Assembly: GCF_900155365.1 (NCBI RefSeq)
Contig: NZ_LT699743.1
Coordinates: 62,001-126,000 of the forward strand
From: Collinsella bouchesdurhonensis
GTDB lineage: Bacteria; Actinomycetota; Coriobacteriia; Coriobacteriales; Coriobacteriaceae
Direction: 5' to 3'
Length of the DNA: 64,000 nucleotides
Below the pieces are notes generated by a model. That model was given only the letters and a program-made list of their open reading frames with translations. It did no database searches and was not told the origin of the DNA. A program made the translations under genes and the position numbers. Each line of letters opens with the position of its first letter. The first letter of the stretch is position 1. Of this stretch, positions 27,280 to 37,097 are shown in pieces.

Positions 27280-28158
27280 TTAAATGCGACCGGCGGAACC
27301 AAAGAGCTCCATGTAGTGCATGAGCTTCTTCTGGTAGCCGTTCTTGCAGCTGTCCTCCATAAGCTGGGTGATCTTTTTCTTGGCGTTCTTGAACTCGTCC
27401 TCGGTTACTTCCTCGGCCGTACCCTCATGAATGGCGATCTCGCGCTTGAGGGCCTGCAGCCAGGCCTCGCCCAGATCGGTATAGAGGTTGACCTTCTGGA
27501 TGCCCGTCTTAACTGCACGCTGGAGATTCTCGTCGCCGGTGCCAGAACCACCGTGGAGCACAAGCGGAATCTCAAGGTCGCTAGCCAAGGTTGACAACAG
27601 GTCGAACTCAAGATGCGGGGTGCCCTTGTAGACACCGTGCGAGGTGCCCACCGCCACGGCAAGACAATCGACACCCGTGCGCTCGACGAACTCGGCAGCC
27701 TCCTCGGGATGCGTGAGGCCCGCATCGCGCGTCGCCTCGTACTCGACGCCCTGGCCAACATGACCCAGCTCCGCCTCAACGGAGACGCCCACGGCATGGG
27801 CGATGCGAACCACATCGGCAACCTGTGCCACGTTGTCCTCGAACGAAAGCGTTGATCGATCGACCATCACAGAGCTATAACCGGAGCGAATAGCCAAGAT
27901 GACATGCTCAAACGGGCCGCCGTGATCGAGGTTGAGCGCCCAGGGGATACGCGGATGCTTGGTACCGTAGTATTTGGCGATCATTCCCGTCTCTTCAATG
28001 CCCATGGCATAGCCCACATCAAGAATCACCGGGGAATCGAGCTCCTCGGCCGCGTTAAACGCCGCCTCGACGCTCTCCTTGTCAAACACGTTGGGGGCAG
28101 GCACGGCGTAGCCGCCGCGTTTTGCTTCCACCAGCAAGTCCTTCATGGGCTCGAGCAT
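27280..28158 (-). CDS. Class II (zinc) aldolase of the fructose-bisphosphate/tagatose-bisphosphate type
   Basis: The 292 residues have the class II motifs: PAPNVFDKESVEA at the start, ALNLDHGGPFEH with catalytic Asp and zinc His, VEAELGHVGQGVEYE with zinc ligands, VGTSHGVYKGTPHLEFDLL, LVLHGGSGTGDENLQ and KVNLYTDLGEAW for phosphate binding. It cleaves a ketose phosphate into DHAP and an aldehyde. Among GatY, FbaA and IolJ I cannot choose. ATG 28158 follows AAGGAG. It is the first gene of the operon and is transcribed away from the DeoR regulator across a shared operator region. No kinase or transporter accompanies it. Confidence 0.88.
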   Translation of the reverse strand: MLEPMKDLLVEAKRGGYAVPAPNVFDKESVEAAFNAAEELDSPVILDVGYAMGIEETGMIAKYYGTKHPRIPWALNLDHGGPFEHVILAIRSGYSSVMVDRSTLSFEDNVAQVADVVRIAHAVGVSVEAELGHVGQGVEYEATRDAGLTHPEEAAEFVERTGVDCLAVAVGTSHGVYKGTPHLEFDLLSTLASDLEIPLVLHGGSGTGDENLQRAVKTGIQKVNLYTDLGEAWLQALKREIAIHEGTAEEVTEDEFKNAKKKITQLMEDSCKNGYQKKLMHYMELFGSAGRI

Positions 28159-28245
28159 ACGGATCAGTCTCCTTCGCCTCGTTTCGAACGGCCGCATTCC
28201 CCTCTTGCAGCGCAGCCGCGCGAGCACCTCTTTGCTCACCTGTGA

Positions 28246-28281
28246 CTATAGAAATATATAGTTTTGATTGTAGAAACTGTA
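28246..28281. promoter_or_regulatory. Operator-like repeats upstream of the aldolase gene
   Basis: CTATA-6-TATAG (28246-28261) and the half-sites TATAGTTT (28257) and AGAAACTGTA (28272) share the sequence found near deoR (AGAAACTATAA). They lie 90-120 bp ahead of the aldolase start. They are probably bound by the divergent DeoR protein. Confidence 0.5.
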
Positions 28282-28376
28282 AAACTAGGCTCTGTAAACG
28301 GTCGAAATCCAACGCCAAATGGCTAGTTTCTCAAATTATTGTTTTAGAATTCAATTATTAGAGCCTTTTGTTTTGC

Positions 28377-28414
28377 AGAAACTATAATGAGAGACGTCAA
28401 TCGTTATAGTTTCT
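28377..28414. promoter_or_regulatory. Palindromic operator upstream of deoR
   Basis: AGAAACTATAA (28377-28387) and TTATAGTTTCT (28404-28414) form a perfect 11-bp inverted repeat with a 16-bp spacer. It ends 15 bp before the deoR start codon and just ahead of its AGGAG site, so it is well placed for autorepression. Confidence 0.65.
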
Positions 28415-28429
28415 AAACCAGGAGATCCC

Positions 28430-29182
28430 ATGGAAGAACGCCGCCGAGCCATCGTGGAGCTCGTCAACAAGATGGGCAGCGTGTCCATCGCACAGCTTAA
28501 AGAGGCTTTTCCCGAGGTCTCCGAGATGACCATTAGAAACGACATCAAGGCGCTCGACCGTGAGCACAAGCTCGTGCGCGTCTACGGCGGGGTGCGTTCG
28601 CTCGAGTTCGCCGTGGGCGCCGACGGCCTTTTTGACGTGCGCCGCAATCAAAACGTCGATGCCAAGGCGGCCATAGCGGAAAAGGCGGCAAAGCTCGTTC
28701 GACCCAACACCACCATCTATCTGGATTCGGGCAGCACGCTCGCCAAATTCGCCGCCGCGCTACCCGACGAGCACCTCATGGTCTTCACCTGCGGTATCTA
28801 TAACGTTATGGAGCTCGGCCATTTTGACACCGTTGACGTGATCGTACCGGGCGGCACCCTCAACCGCTACAACATGTGCTTGCATGGCAGCCGCGCCATC
28901 CGCGAGATTCGCAAGCTGCGCTTCGACCAGGTTTTCATCGGCGCCGCCTCATACAGTAAAACGGCAGGGCTCTCCTGCGGCTCCGACGAGGAAGCCGAGC
29001 TTAAGCGCGCATGCCTCGAGCAGGCAGAACAGAAGGTATTGCTGCTCGATTCAACCAAACTGGGCAAAATCTCGACGTTTGCCATCTGCGATATCGACCA
29101 GTTTGACGTCATCGTCACCGATGGCAACATGCCCGCCGATTTTCTCGAGCGTTGCACCGCCGCGGGCGTCGACGTCCTATAA
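28430..29182 (+). CDS. DeoR-family transcriptional regulator
   Basis: A 250-residue repressor. The N-terminal winged helix (MEERRRAIVELVNKMGSVSI..., with EMTIRNDIKAL as the recognition helix) is followed by the DeoR effector domain: IYLDSGSTLAKFAAAL for phosphosugar binding, VIVPGGTLNRYNMCLHG, VFIGAASYSKTAGLSCGSDEEAELKRACL, and LLDSTKLGKIS. The ligand is probably a sugar phosphate from the pathway it controls. It is divergent from the aldolase/MDR/iron-ADH genes with palindromic sites in between. ATG 28430 has AGGAG upstream. Confidence 0.9.
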   Translation: MEERRRAIVELVNKMGSVSIAQLKEAFPEVSEMTIRNDIKALDREHKLVRVYGGVRSLEFAVGADGLFDVRRNQNVDAKAAIAEKAAKLVRPNTTIYLDSGSTLAKFAAALPDEHLMVFTCGIYNVMELGHFDTVDVIVPGGTLNRYNMCLHGSRAIREIRKLRFDQVFIGAASYSKTAGLSCGSDEEAELKRACLEQAEQKVLLLDSTKLGKISTFAICDIDQFDVIVTDGNMPADFLERCTAAGVDVL

Positions 29183-29214
29183 CGCCGCGGCGACACCTAA
29201 ACCCAACAGCAATG

Positions 29215-29251
29215 CAAAAAAGAAGCGGCGCCACCGATGTGACGCCGCTTC
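29215..29251 (-). terminator. Terminator after tyrS
   Basis: GAAGCGGCG pairs with CGCCGCTTC around a 12-bp loop. On the minus strand TTTTTT follows. It separates tyrS from the converging deoR. Confidence 0.8.
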
Positions 29252-29288
29252 GCTGTCGTAGCCCAAATAAGAAAAGACAAGCCCGTCC

Positions 29289-30500
29289 TTAGATCAGCTT
29301 GAAGCCCTTGCGCTTGCCCACGGAAAGGGTGTCGCCCACCTTGAGCTCGGACGGATCGATGTTGTAGCTCTTGGGTGCTACGGCCTGACCGTTAATCTTC
29401 ACGCCGCCGCCGTCGATGTCGCGGCGAGCCGCTCCCGCGCTGGCAGAAAGACCAAGGTCCTTGAGCAGACCCGCAAGGTAGATCATGCCCTCGTCGTTGA
29501 CGGTAAGCTCAACGTGCTTCTCGGGGAAGTCGGCGAGCTGGCCCTCCTTGAACACGCGATCGAACTCGGCCTGTGCCTCGTCGCCCGCGCCGGCGCCGTG
29601 GTAGGTGTCGCACAGGTCGCGGCCAAGGGCGCGCTTGAGCTCGTACGGGTCGGCAGAGCCATCGGCAAGGGCAGCGTCGATCTTATCGACCTCAGCGGGA
29701 GATAGGGAACTGGCCAGACGGTAGTACTTGCCAATCATCTCGTCGGGAATGGACATGGTCTTGCCAAACATATCCTTGGGCTCGTCGGTCAGGCCAATAT
29801 AGTTGCCATAGGACTTGGACATCTTGCGCACGCCGTCAGTGCCCTCGAGCAGCGGCATGGTGAGCGCGATCTGCGGCTCCATGTCCATCTTCTCCATGAG
29901 CTCGCGGCCGGCAAGCAGGTTGAACAGCTGGTCGGTGCCGCCCATCTCGACGTCAGCTTTGATCATGACCGAATCGTAAGCCTGCATCACGGGATAGAGG
30001 AACTCGTGCAAGGCAATGGGGGTCTGGGACTGATAACGCTTGGTGAAGTCATCGCGCTCGAGGATACGGGCAACGGTGAACTTGGAGCACACCTGCAGCA
30101 GGCCGGCCAGGTCCATCGACAAAATCCAGTCGCCGTTGTGCACGATGGTGGTCTTCTCGGGATCGAGGATCTTCATTGCCTGAGAGACGTAGGTCTCGGC
30201 ATTGGCCTCGATCTGCTCTTGCGACAGCTGCGGACGCGTTGAATTCTTGCCCGAAGGATCGCCGATCAGCGCGGTACCGTTGCCGATGATGAGGGTAACG
30301 TTGTGGCCCAAATCCTGGAACTGGCGCATCTTGCGCAGCGGAACGGCATGACCCAGGTGCAGGTCGGGGGAGGTAGGATCGACGCCGAGCTTGATGTTGA
30401 GCGGCGTGCCCTTCTCGAGCTTCTTGCGCAGGTCTACCTCGGGGACGATCTGGGCGGCGCCCGAGGTAATGATCTTCATCTGTTCGTCGACTGGAAGCAT
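29289..30500 (-). CDS. tyrS: Tyrosyl-tRNA synthetase
   Basis: Charges tRNA-Tyr. The 403 residues include the class I HIGH motif as HLGH (48-51), the tyrosine-binding QAYDSVMIKADVEMGGTDQLFNLLAGRELM, KMSKSYGN near 229, and a C-terminal S4 RNA-binding domain (SASAGAARRDIDGGGVKINGQ). HLGH and the overall pattern are those of the TyrZ-like branch. ATG 30500 has AAAGGAG upstream. The leader of about 130 bp ahead of it shows no T-box. Confidence 0.95.
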   Translation of the reverse strand: MLPVDEQMKIITSGAAQIVPEVDLRKKLEKGTPLNIKLGVDPTSPDLHLGHAVPLRKMRQFQDLGHNVTLIIGNGTALIGDPSGKNSTRPQLSQEQIEANAETYVSQAMKILDPEKTTIVHNGDWILSMDLAGLLQVCSKFTVARILERDDFTKRYQSQTPIALHEFLYPVMQAYDSVMIKADVEMGGTDQLFNLLAGRELMEKMDMEPQIALTMPLLEGTDGVRKMSKSYGNYIGLTDEPKDMFGKTMSIPDEMIGKYYRLASSLSPAEVDKIDAALADGSADPYELKRALGRDLCDTYHGAGAGDEAQAEFDRVFKEGQLADFPEKHVELTVNDEGMIYLAGLLKDLGLSASAGAARRDIDGGGVKINGQAVAPKSYNIDPSELKVGDTLSVGKRKGFKLI

Positions 30501-30627
30501 CGCTTCTCCTTTAAACGGTTATAGCGCCCTCGCCCCGATAGAGCGGTGCTGATTATGGTTGGTAACTCGTTGATTGTAGCGAAGACTGAAGTTTCGTGCG
30601 AGGTCATTTGCCCGACATGAGCAAGCT

Positions 30628-32730
30628 TCACGCCTCGCTGGCAGCGGCACATGCCGCAGCAAGAGTGTCGATGGCGCATTCGAGCTCGCCCTCGTCAAGC
30701 AACATGGCGTCGATGGCAAAGCCGCTCGCGCCAAAGCGCAGCAGCGCATCGACATCCTCGGTGCGATTGAGCATACAAGCATCAAAGGTGCGCGTGCGGC
30801 CATGGGCATCCACGCGAACCGGCAGGCGTGCGCCCGAAGCCTCCACCAGATAGCGTTCCTGCCGGCGACGCTCGCATGTACCGCAGGAATGCGAGCACGG
30901 GCCTTCGGCAGTAAGAAGGCAATGCTCAGTCACCATCAGCTGCGGATATCCGCAGGCAAGCATGCCAACGCGCACTCCCTCGTGAGCAGCACTGCACACC
31001 GCCTCACGCGCCTCGTCCAAAGAGAGCTCATCGGGCAGCCAAACGCAGCTCGCACCGCGCTGCCCAAACCACGCGGCGCTTTGCCCGTTGGTCGCCGAAA
31101 GCGGAGCGGCCACATCAAAAGGAACGTCCGCCTCCTTTGCCATCTGCATATGCGCGTAATTGCGGCAGATGACCTTGCGGGCACGACGGCAAAGGTAGCG
31201 CGTGCGCGCCTCATCGATCATGCGCGCAGGCTCGTCGAGCATGACGGTAAGGCGCGGCAAGAGGTCTTCCCATGCATCCGCGTCTTCGTCAAGCGCCATC
31301 TGACGCACGACCACCTCGTCAACTCGAACGTCGTGAAGCAAGGCCGCCGCTCGCACGGGGGTGTCGACCGCCACGGAAAGACAGGCACCCCTAGCGGTAG
31401 AAACAGCAGGCTCAACCGACAGGCCCAAAGGCTCAGAAGCGCACCGACCGACATGCGCCGGTAGATAATCGGAAGAATAGGACTCCAACTCGGCGTGCAT
31501 GCGCGCAAGCGCGGCATCGGTACGTTCCAGCACCTCAACCGAGCTAATTCGATTGACGATGCTCCCCACTTCGACCTTGCGCTTGCAATGGACGTCGATT
31601 ACCTCGCCAGCTTTCGCATCGACAGGGCAGGGAACCTGCGGCCAGCGTTTGGGAACATCTGCCGGAGCGTCGGGGCCGGGCGTCGAGCGAATCTCAAGCA
31701 TGTCACCCGCGCGCACGGCGGCGCACAGGCGAACGGAAACCTCCTCATACCGGCGCTCGACGAGCTCTCCCACGCGCAATCCCTGGTTACACGCGCGCTC
31801 GAAACTCATGAGCTCTGCACCCGAGGCCCCCCGCAGATACGCATCGGTAAAGCCGCGATTGAACGACATGCCCAGCTTGCGTTTGCATGCAGCGGCAACA
31901 TCGCTGTCCCACGAGCCCGCACCCACGGCGTCGAGCGCACGGCGATAGGCCCCCACCACGTTGAAGACGTAATCGGGGTTCTTCATGCGCCCCTCAATCT
32001 TGAGGGCCGAAACACCTGCCTCCACAAGCTCGCGCACATGATCAATCGAGCAGTAGTCGCGCGGACACAGCAGGCGCTCCCCCTCCTGCACGTTAACGGA
32101 GCTCCCCTCTCCATCCTGCAAATCGTAGGTAAAGCGACACGGCTGCGTACAGTCTCCGCGGTTTGCCGAGCGCCCCCTTCGCAAGGCGGACGCCGCGCAC
32201 GCCCCCGAATAGCAGATGCAGATGGCTCCGTGGCAAAAAACCTCGATGGGCATGCCAACGGAGCATACGCTCGCAATCTCAGGCAAGGAGAGCTCGCGCG
32301 AAACCGTGATGCGCTCGATCCCCAAGTGCTCACGCACATATTCGACACCCGCAGGCGACATGACCCCCGTTTGGGTAGAGAGATGAATCTCGGCATGAGG
32401 AATGGCGCGCCGGATTGCCCGTACCTGTGCGACATCGGCAACAATGAAGGCATCTGCGCCCGCGGCATCGGCCTCACGCACAAGGTCCAGCGCGGGCACG
32501 AGCTCATGTTCGCGCAGGTAGACATTGCATGTCACGTACACACGCACACCATGCGCATGCGCCAAGCGCACCGCGCGCGCAAACTCGATAGGCTCGATAT
32601 CTTTCGCACTCGCGCGGGCGTTGAAGGCGCCAAGCCCACAGTAGACGGCATCGGCACCCGCGGCAACAGCCGCAAGGAGCGCATCGATAGAGCCCGCAGG
32701 GGCCAAAAGCTCTGGTAAGGGTCGATTCAT
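30628..32730 (-). CDS. U32-family peptidase-like RNA hydroxylation protein (first paralogue)
   Basis: A 700-residue member of the U32 family. PELLAPAGSIDALLAAVAAGADAVYCG is the usual start and EVFCHGAICICYSGACAAS the family signature with Cys residues; CTQPCRF and CPRDYCS supply more Cys. In E. coli, U32 proteins such as TrhP and RlhA carry Fe-S clusters and hydroxylate tRNA U34 or 23S rRNA C2501; protease activity is doubtful. The C-terminal half, including CSHSCGTCERRR, matches a DUF3656-like extension. ATG 32730 has AGGTGA upstream. It is divergent from the PBP gene. A second paralogue lies at 60085-62601. Confidence 0.87.
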   Translation of the reverse strand: MNRPLPELLAPAGSIDALLAAVAAGADAVYCGLGAFNARASAKDIEPIEFARAVRLAHAHGVRVYVTCNVYLREHELVPALDLVREADAAGADAFIVADVAQVRAIRRAIPHAEIHLSTQTGVMSPAGVEYVREHLGIERITVSRELSLPEIASVCSVGMPIEVFCHGAICICYSGACAASALRRGRSANRGDCTQPCRFTYDLQDGEGSSVNVQEGERLLCPRDYCSIDHVRELVEAGVSALKIEGRMKNPDYVFNVVGAYRRALDAVGAGSWDSDVAAACKRKLGMSFNRGFTDAYLRGASGAELMSFERACNQGLRVGELVERRYEEVSVRLCAAVRAGDMLEIRSTPGPDAPADVPKRWPQVPCPVDAKAGEVIDVHCKRKVEVGSIVNRISSVEVLERTDAALARMHAELESYSSDYLPAHVGRCASEPLGLSVEPAVSTARGACLSVAVDTPVRAAALLHDVRVDEVVVRQMALDEDADAWEDLLPRLTVMLDEPARMIDEARTRYLCRRARKVICRNYAHMQMAKEADVPFDVAAPLSATNGQSAAWFGQRGASCVWLPDELSLDEAREAVCSAAHEGVRVGMLACGYPQLMVTEHCLLTAEGPCSHSCGTCERRRQERYLVEASGARLPVRVDAHGRTRTFDACMLNRTEDVDALLRFGASGFAIDAMLLDEGELECAIDTLAAACAAASEA

Positions 32731-32918
32731 GTTCACCTGGCTATCGCTTGCGAGGCATACCGGTACCAGTGTGTCCGGGTATGCAATCGGTCTGGAATTT
32801 AGCACTAATAAGGATACACGAGGACGATGGACGCGCTTTGCGCTAATGTGTCTGAGTATGCATGACCGTATGCTCTCGGAGCGCAATCGCGCCCCGTCAC
32901 ATCCACAGGAGGTACTCC

Positions 32919-35105
32919 ATGGGTCCTCGCGAGCGACACGCACGCACCCGCGCCAAGACACATACCATCCCCATCATCTTGGGCTCGTTCTTCGGGTTCA
33001 TGTTGATCTGCGGCATCGCCTTTGCCGTGGGCATGGTGGGCAATGTCTCGCGTTGGCTGTCCGATCTTCCGGACTATACCGACGCCAACGCCTACCTTGC
33101 CTCCGAGCCCACCACGATCTTGGATGCCAACAACAACCAGATCGCGATGCTCTATGTGCAAAACCGTGACAGCGTCACCGAAGACCAGATTAGCAAATAC
33201 GTGCTTAAGGGCACTGTCGATGTTGAGGACGAGCGCTTCTACGAGCATAACGGCGTCGACTTTATCGGCATCGGCCGCGCCGTGCTAAGCCAGCTCTCCG
33301 GTCGCTCCGAGGGCGCGTCGACCATCACCCAGCAGCTGGTGCGTAACACCATTCTGTCTGAGGAGCAGTTCGACAACACCATCGAGCGTAAGGTCCGCGA
33401 GGCTTGGATCGCCCTGCAGATGGAGAAGATCTTCTCTAAAGACGAGATCCTCACCATGTACCTCAACACGATCTACTACGGGCACGGCGCCTACGGTATC
33501 GAAGCCGCAAGCGAAATGTACTTCTCCAAGCATGCCAGCGAGCTCTCGCTCGCCGAAGCGGCGCTGCTCGTGGGCCTGCCCAACTCGCCCTCCTACCTCG
33601 ACCCCACGGTGAACCCCGAAGGTGCCCTCGCCCGTCGCGACAAGGTTCTCGACAACATGCTGCGCCTGGGAACCATCACACAGGAAGAGGCCGATGCTGC
33701 CAAGGCCGAGCAGCTCAAACTCAACGTTTCGGGCATCAGCGAGTCGGGCACCATCGCCTACCCCTACTTTGTCGACTACGTGCGCAGTCTGCTTCAGGAG
33801 CAGTTCTCCACCGACGTGCTTTTCAAGGGCGGCCTGACCATCAAGACCACCATCGACCCCACGATCCAGAAGGCAGCAGAGGATGCGGCCGTCCAGCAGC
33901 TCGTTGACGCCGGCGCCGACGAGCTCGACGTGGGCATGGTCGTCATTGAGCCTCAGACCGGTTATATCCGCGCCATGGTAGGCGGCCGCGACTACTACGC
34001 CAACGACAGCCACATCAACCATGCCACCTCGCGCCGCGCAGTGGGCTCGACCTTTAAGGGCCTCACGCTGGCCGCCGCCATCCACGACGGTATGAACCCC
34101 AATATCACGCTCAACTGCACCTCGCCTATGAAAATCGCCGATGGCTACACCGTGCAAAACTACGGCGGCACCAACTACGGCACCAAAACCCTTGCACAGG
34201 CAACGGCGGTCTCCTCGAACACGGGCTACGCCCAGGTGGCCCTCGCTATCGGCAATGACAAGATCATCTCCATGTGCAAGGACCTTGGCATCGATACCGA
34301 GGCCGCGGGCATGGATCCTTCCGTTCTCTCGCTTACCCTGGGTGCCATGGCACAAGGCATCACCCCGCTTGAGATGGCAGAGGCCTATGCGACCTTCGCC
34401 TCGGGCGGGCAGCATCGCAATGCCGTTGCCGTAACCGAGATCACCTCGCGCTCGGGCGCCACGCTCTACAAGCACGAGGACAAGTACGACCAGGTGCTCA
34501 CCACCGGCGAAGCCCAGGCCGTGACCAACGTGCTCAAGACCGTCATGCAAGGCGGCGGCACGGGCAGTTCCGGCGCCCTCTCCGTCAATCAGCCTGTTGC
34601 CGGCAAGACCGGTACCGCCGGTGACGCTGGCACCACCAGCGACATCTGGTTCTGCGGCTACACCCCGCAGTACTCCGTCGCCATCTGGGCAGGCCGCTCC
34701 AACTCCAACGCCGCCATCACGCGTTGGCACAACACGCAGATCACCTTGCCTATCTTCCGCAAGTTCATGAATACGGTTCTTGCCGGCGTTGCTCGCGAGG
34801 AATTCCCCACGGGCGAAACGCCTTCCTATAAGGACAACTCCTCCTGGACCTTCGTTGGCGGCAGCGCCAAGAAAGACGATGAGGAGGACGAGGAAGAAGA
34901 GGAAGAGCAGAGCCCCGAGGAGACGGAAGGCGATACTCCTAGCGGCGACGGCACCGGCGGCGGCGAGACACCCGAGCCCACGCCAACGCCTACTCCGGAG
35001 CCCACGCCAACGCCAACGCCTACTCCGGAGCCCACGCCCACGCCAACGCCCACTCCGGATCCGGCGCCTACGCCAGACCCCGGTACAGGCGGAACCACTT
35101 CATAA
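32919..35105 (+). CDS. Class A penicillin-binding protein (glycosyltransferase/transpeptidase)
   Basis: Builds and crosslinks peptidoglycan outside the membrane. In 728 residues: a short basic cytoplasmic start, one TM at about 18-42, the GT51 domain with [13 protein letters not shown] (catalytic Glu), [10 protein letters not shown] and [14 protein letters not shown], then the transpeptidase with S377-x-x-K380 (GSTFKG), SSNTGY and KTGT (563-566). The C-terminal 90 residues are a run of Asp/Glu followed by PTPTPEP-type repeats, probably an extended spacer in the wall. ATG 32919 has AGGAGG upstream. A strong terminator follows. Confidence 0.94.
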   Translation: MGPRERHARTRAKTHTIPIILGSFFGFMLICGIAFAVGMVGNVSRWLSDLPDYTDANAYLASEPTTILDANNNQIAMLYVQNRDSVTEDQISKYVLKGTVDVEDERFYEHNGVDFIGIGRAVLSQLSGRSEGASTITQQLVRNTILSEEQFDNTIERKVREAWIALQMEKIFSKDEILTMYLNTIYYGHGAYGIEAASEMYFSKHASELSLAEAALLVGLPNSPSYLDPTVNPEGALARRDKVLDNMLRLGTITQEEADAAKAEQLKLNVSGISESGTIAYPYFVDYVRSLLQEQFSTDVLFKGGLTIKTTIDPTIQKAAEDAAVQQLVDAGADELDVGMVVIEPQTGYIRAMVGGRDYYANDSHINHATSRRAVGSTFKGLTLAAAIHDGMNPNITLNCTSPMKIADGYTVQNYGGTNYGTKTLAQATAVSSNTGYAQVALAIGNDKIISMCKDLGIDTEAAGMDPSVLSLTLGAMAQGITPLEMAEAYATFASGGQHRNAVAVTEITSRSGATLYKHEDKYDQVLTTGEAQAVTNVLKTVMQGGGTGSSGALSVNQPVAGKTGTAGDAGTTSDIWFCGYTPQYSVAIWAGRSNSNAAITRWHNTQITLPIFRKFMNTVLAGVAREEFPTGETPSYKDNSSWTFVGGSAKKDDEEDEEEEEEQSPEETEGDTPSGDGTGGGETPEPTPTPTPEPTPTPTPTPEPTPTPTPTPDPAPTPDPGTGGTTS

Positions 35106-35120
35106 GGCCAGCTTCTTTAT

Positions 35121-35149
35121 CCCCCAGCTTTATCGCTGGGGGATTTTTT
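35121..35149 (+). terminator. Terminator after the PBP gene
   Basis: CCCCCAGC-tttatc-GCTGGGGG is followed by ATTTTTTAT: a textbook intrinsic terminator 16 bp after the stop codon. Confidence 0.9.
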
Positions 35150-35209
35150 ATCGCTCGATGCATTGATCTCGTGGGCGCGTTGCAGCAGCACTTCGCACCT
35201 ATTCAAACG

Positions 35210-35248
35210 TATGGGGGGCGCCGGCATCAACGCCTGCGCCCCCCCATA
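35210..35248. terminator. Perfect-stem hairpin between the PBP gene and argR
   Basis: TATGGGGGGCG pairs with CGCCCCCCATA around a loop that can itself fold. T runs are weak on both strands. It may stop argR transcription from the right. The cause of the unusually strong G/C stem is unclear. Confidence 0.45.
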
Positions 35249-35285
35249 CATACTCTGTCACATCCCGATACCGGGTGGGAATCCC

Positions 35286-35723
35286 TTAGCTTTTGGCACA
35301 CCTCAACTTCTGAAGCAGCGCCTCCAGGCGCTGGGAGTCCTCCCCTGTTTGTGAGACCACGAAAATGGTGTCGTTTCCGGCAAGCGAGCCCAAAACATCG
35401 GGCAGCTCGGCGGCATCGATTGCTGCGGCAATGCCATTTGCCGTGCCCGGCTGCGTCTTGACGATCAACATATTATCCGCGCGATGCACATCTACCACAA
35501 GCTCGGAAACCATACGCTGCAGATGAAGATCCTCTGCCAGCACATATACGCCCTCCGGAAGCTTTCGCAGCCCCATCTCGGCAATATCGCGCGAAACCGT
35601 CGCCTGTGTGCAATCGAAACCCTCGGCTTTGAGTTCATCCACAAGCATGCGCTGCGTGCGGACATCGCGATTGCGCACGATGTCACGAATCGCGTCCTGG
35701 CGTCCATTGCGTTTTTTTGCCAT
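35286..35723 (-). CDS. argR: Arginine repressor ArgR
   Basis: A 145-residue ArgR/AhrC. The N-terminal winged helix has RTQRMLVDELKAEGFDCTQATVSRDIAEMGLRKLP, and the C-terminal hexamerisation/arginine domain has VKTQPGTANGIAAAIDAAELPDVLGSLAGNDTIFVV, with the GTAN and GNDT motifs that contact arginine. It represses arginine genes when arginine is abundant. ATG 35723 is chosen; the ribosome site is only moderate (AGAGGA, 12 bp away). No arginine gene is adjacent, so it acts on distant targets. Confidence 0.94.
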   Translation of the reverse strand: MAKKRNGRQDAIRDIVRNRDVRTQRMLVDELKAEGFDCTQATVSRDIAEMGLRKLPEGVYVLAEDLHLQRMVSELVVDVHRADNMLIVKTQPGTANGIAAAIDAAELPDVLGSLAGNDTIFVVSQTGEDSQRLEALLQKLRCAKS

Positions 35724-35874
35724 GCCCGTACGCGTCCTCTCCGTTTTTTGAAAAGAGAAATGCACCACAGGGGTACATCTTTAACGGAATGATTATAGCT
35801 GCATAGTTTTACCAAAATGTGCAAGAAAACGAATATATCCAGCCAGTAACGCCAGATTTACGTATGAGCGTACG

Positions 35875-36966
35875 TTAACGCACGATGGGTCCCAAGGGTA
35901 TATGCGAAATGCGCGCCACCTCGCGCAGCCTCGAGCCCATGCAGCAGGCAGCAGCGTTCTTTTTTGCCATCGGCTTGTACATACAGCCAAATTCGCGAGC
36001 GGCATGGCTCATCCTCTGTACCGCACGCTGCGTACCCTCGTCATCAAGCATGTCCTGCACGCGCTGGGTTCGCTCCACAGACGATACGGAACTGTGGCCA
36101 ATGCAGGCATTGTCAATACAGCTGATAACATCGAACAAGTAACGCCGATAAACGGGTTCCATTTCCTCGGCATCCAGATCGAAACCCCAGCTACGAAACA
36201 GATCCAAAAGCTCCGTATGCTCACGTTCGCACGAAGGATAACGGTCTGGATCGAACGACAGGGCCGCCGGCACCTGTCTCGTCACATGGTAACTGGGGCC
36301 GGCAAACACGCCCGCACGTTCCACGCGCTCAAGGCAGGCGATAACGACATCGAGGGGTTTTTCAGACATATGAGAAAGAACAAACGAGCGCATAACATCG
36401 GCATCGATGACCATCCCAAAGGGATCGTCCAGGACACCCAGCATCAGCAGCTCGCCCACCGCATGATGAAAATCGGCAGCGGTCTTCCACGTCATTGTGT
36501 TAAACGTCGTAACGCTCGAAGAGCGCTCGTGATTGCGCCCGGAATAGACATCGAACGACTGCGTGGGAATGGCCAGCTGCAAATCGTTGGCGCGCATAAA
36601 AGGCATCACATCGTACAAGAGCCCGCTGCCCAGCCAGTCGCCGGGGCGCAGCATCATAACGTACGAGCCGCGCGCCGCACACAAGGCGGCATGGTTGCCA
36701 ACCGCCAGGTTGTCGGTATCCAGGTGGATGTACTCAACACGGATATCGCGGTCATGAAAACGTTCGCAAATCGAAGGTGTCCGATCGCTCGAGGCGCAAT
36801 CCGCTATAACCAGCTCGAGGTCCTCAAACGACTGGTTGAGCACGCTCTCGATCGCGCGCACAGCAGTATCGGCGTCGTTATGCAGCACCATCACGACGGA
36901 GACAAGCGGACGTTTTGATTCGCGATGAGCCAAGAGCAGACCCTCCGATACAGACCTCAATTGCAT
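35875..36966 (-). CDS. Family 2 glycosyltransferase
   Basis: A 363-residue protein with a GT-A fold at the N-terminus: RPLVSVVMVLHNDADTAVRAIESVLNQSFEDLELVIADCASSDRTPSICERF, then HAALCAARGSYVMMLRPGDWLG. The expected DxD-type motif is replaced by RPGDWL, so metal binding may differ. There is no TM segment, so it probably works on the inner membrane face on a wall or surface polymer. The acceptor is unknown. ATG 36966 has a weak ribosome site; a TTG at 36933 behind GGAGGG is an alternative start. Confidence 0.75.
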   Translation of the reverse strand: MQLRSVSEGLLLAHRESKRPLVSVVMVLHNDADTAVRAIESVLNQSFEDLELVIADCASSDRTPSICERFHDRDIRVEYIHLDTDNLAVGNHAALCAARGSYVMMLRPGDWLGSGLLYDVMPFMRANDLQLAIPTQSFDVYSGRNHERSSSVTTFNTMTWKTAADFHHAVGELLMLGVLDDPFGMVIDADVMRSFVLSHMSEKPLDVVIACLERVERAGVFAGPSYHVTRQVPAALSFDPDRYPSCEREHTELLDLFRSWGFDLDAEEMEPVYRRYLFDVISCIDNACIGHSSVSSVERTQRVQDMLDDEGTQRAVQRMSHAAREFGCMYKPMAKKNAAACCMGSRLREVARISHIPLGPIVR

Positions 36967-37097
36967 CTGATGGTAGCATCTCTACCCACGTTGCCGTCCT
37001 TGTCCCCCGTCGCGCCGCACATGTGCAAAATAACAACACCATTAAACGGTAGGACAGCACGCTGGAACGGTTTAGAGCCGCTGACTACTCAACGTGC

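Noticed and set aside
30501-30627. T-box leader ahead of tyrS
   Set aside because: The space is only about 127 bp and no T-box or antiterminator pairing was found.
33285-34730. 481-codon frame opposite the PBP gene
   Set aside because: Antisense to a confirmed class A PBP; Gly/Val/His-rich shadow without a domain.
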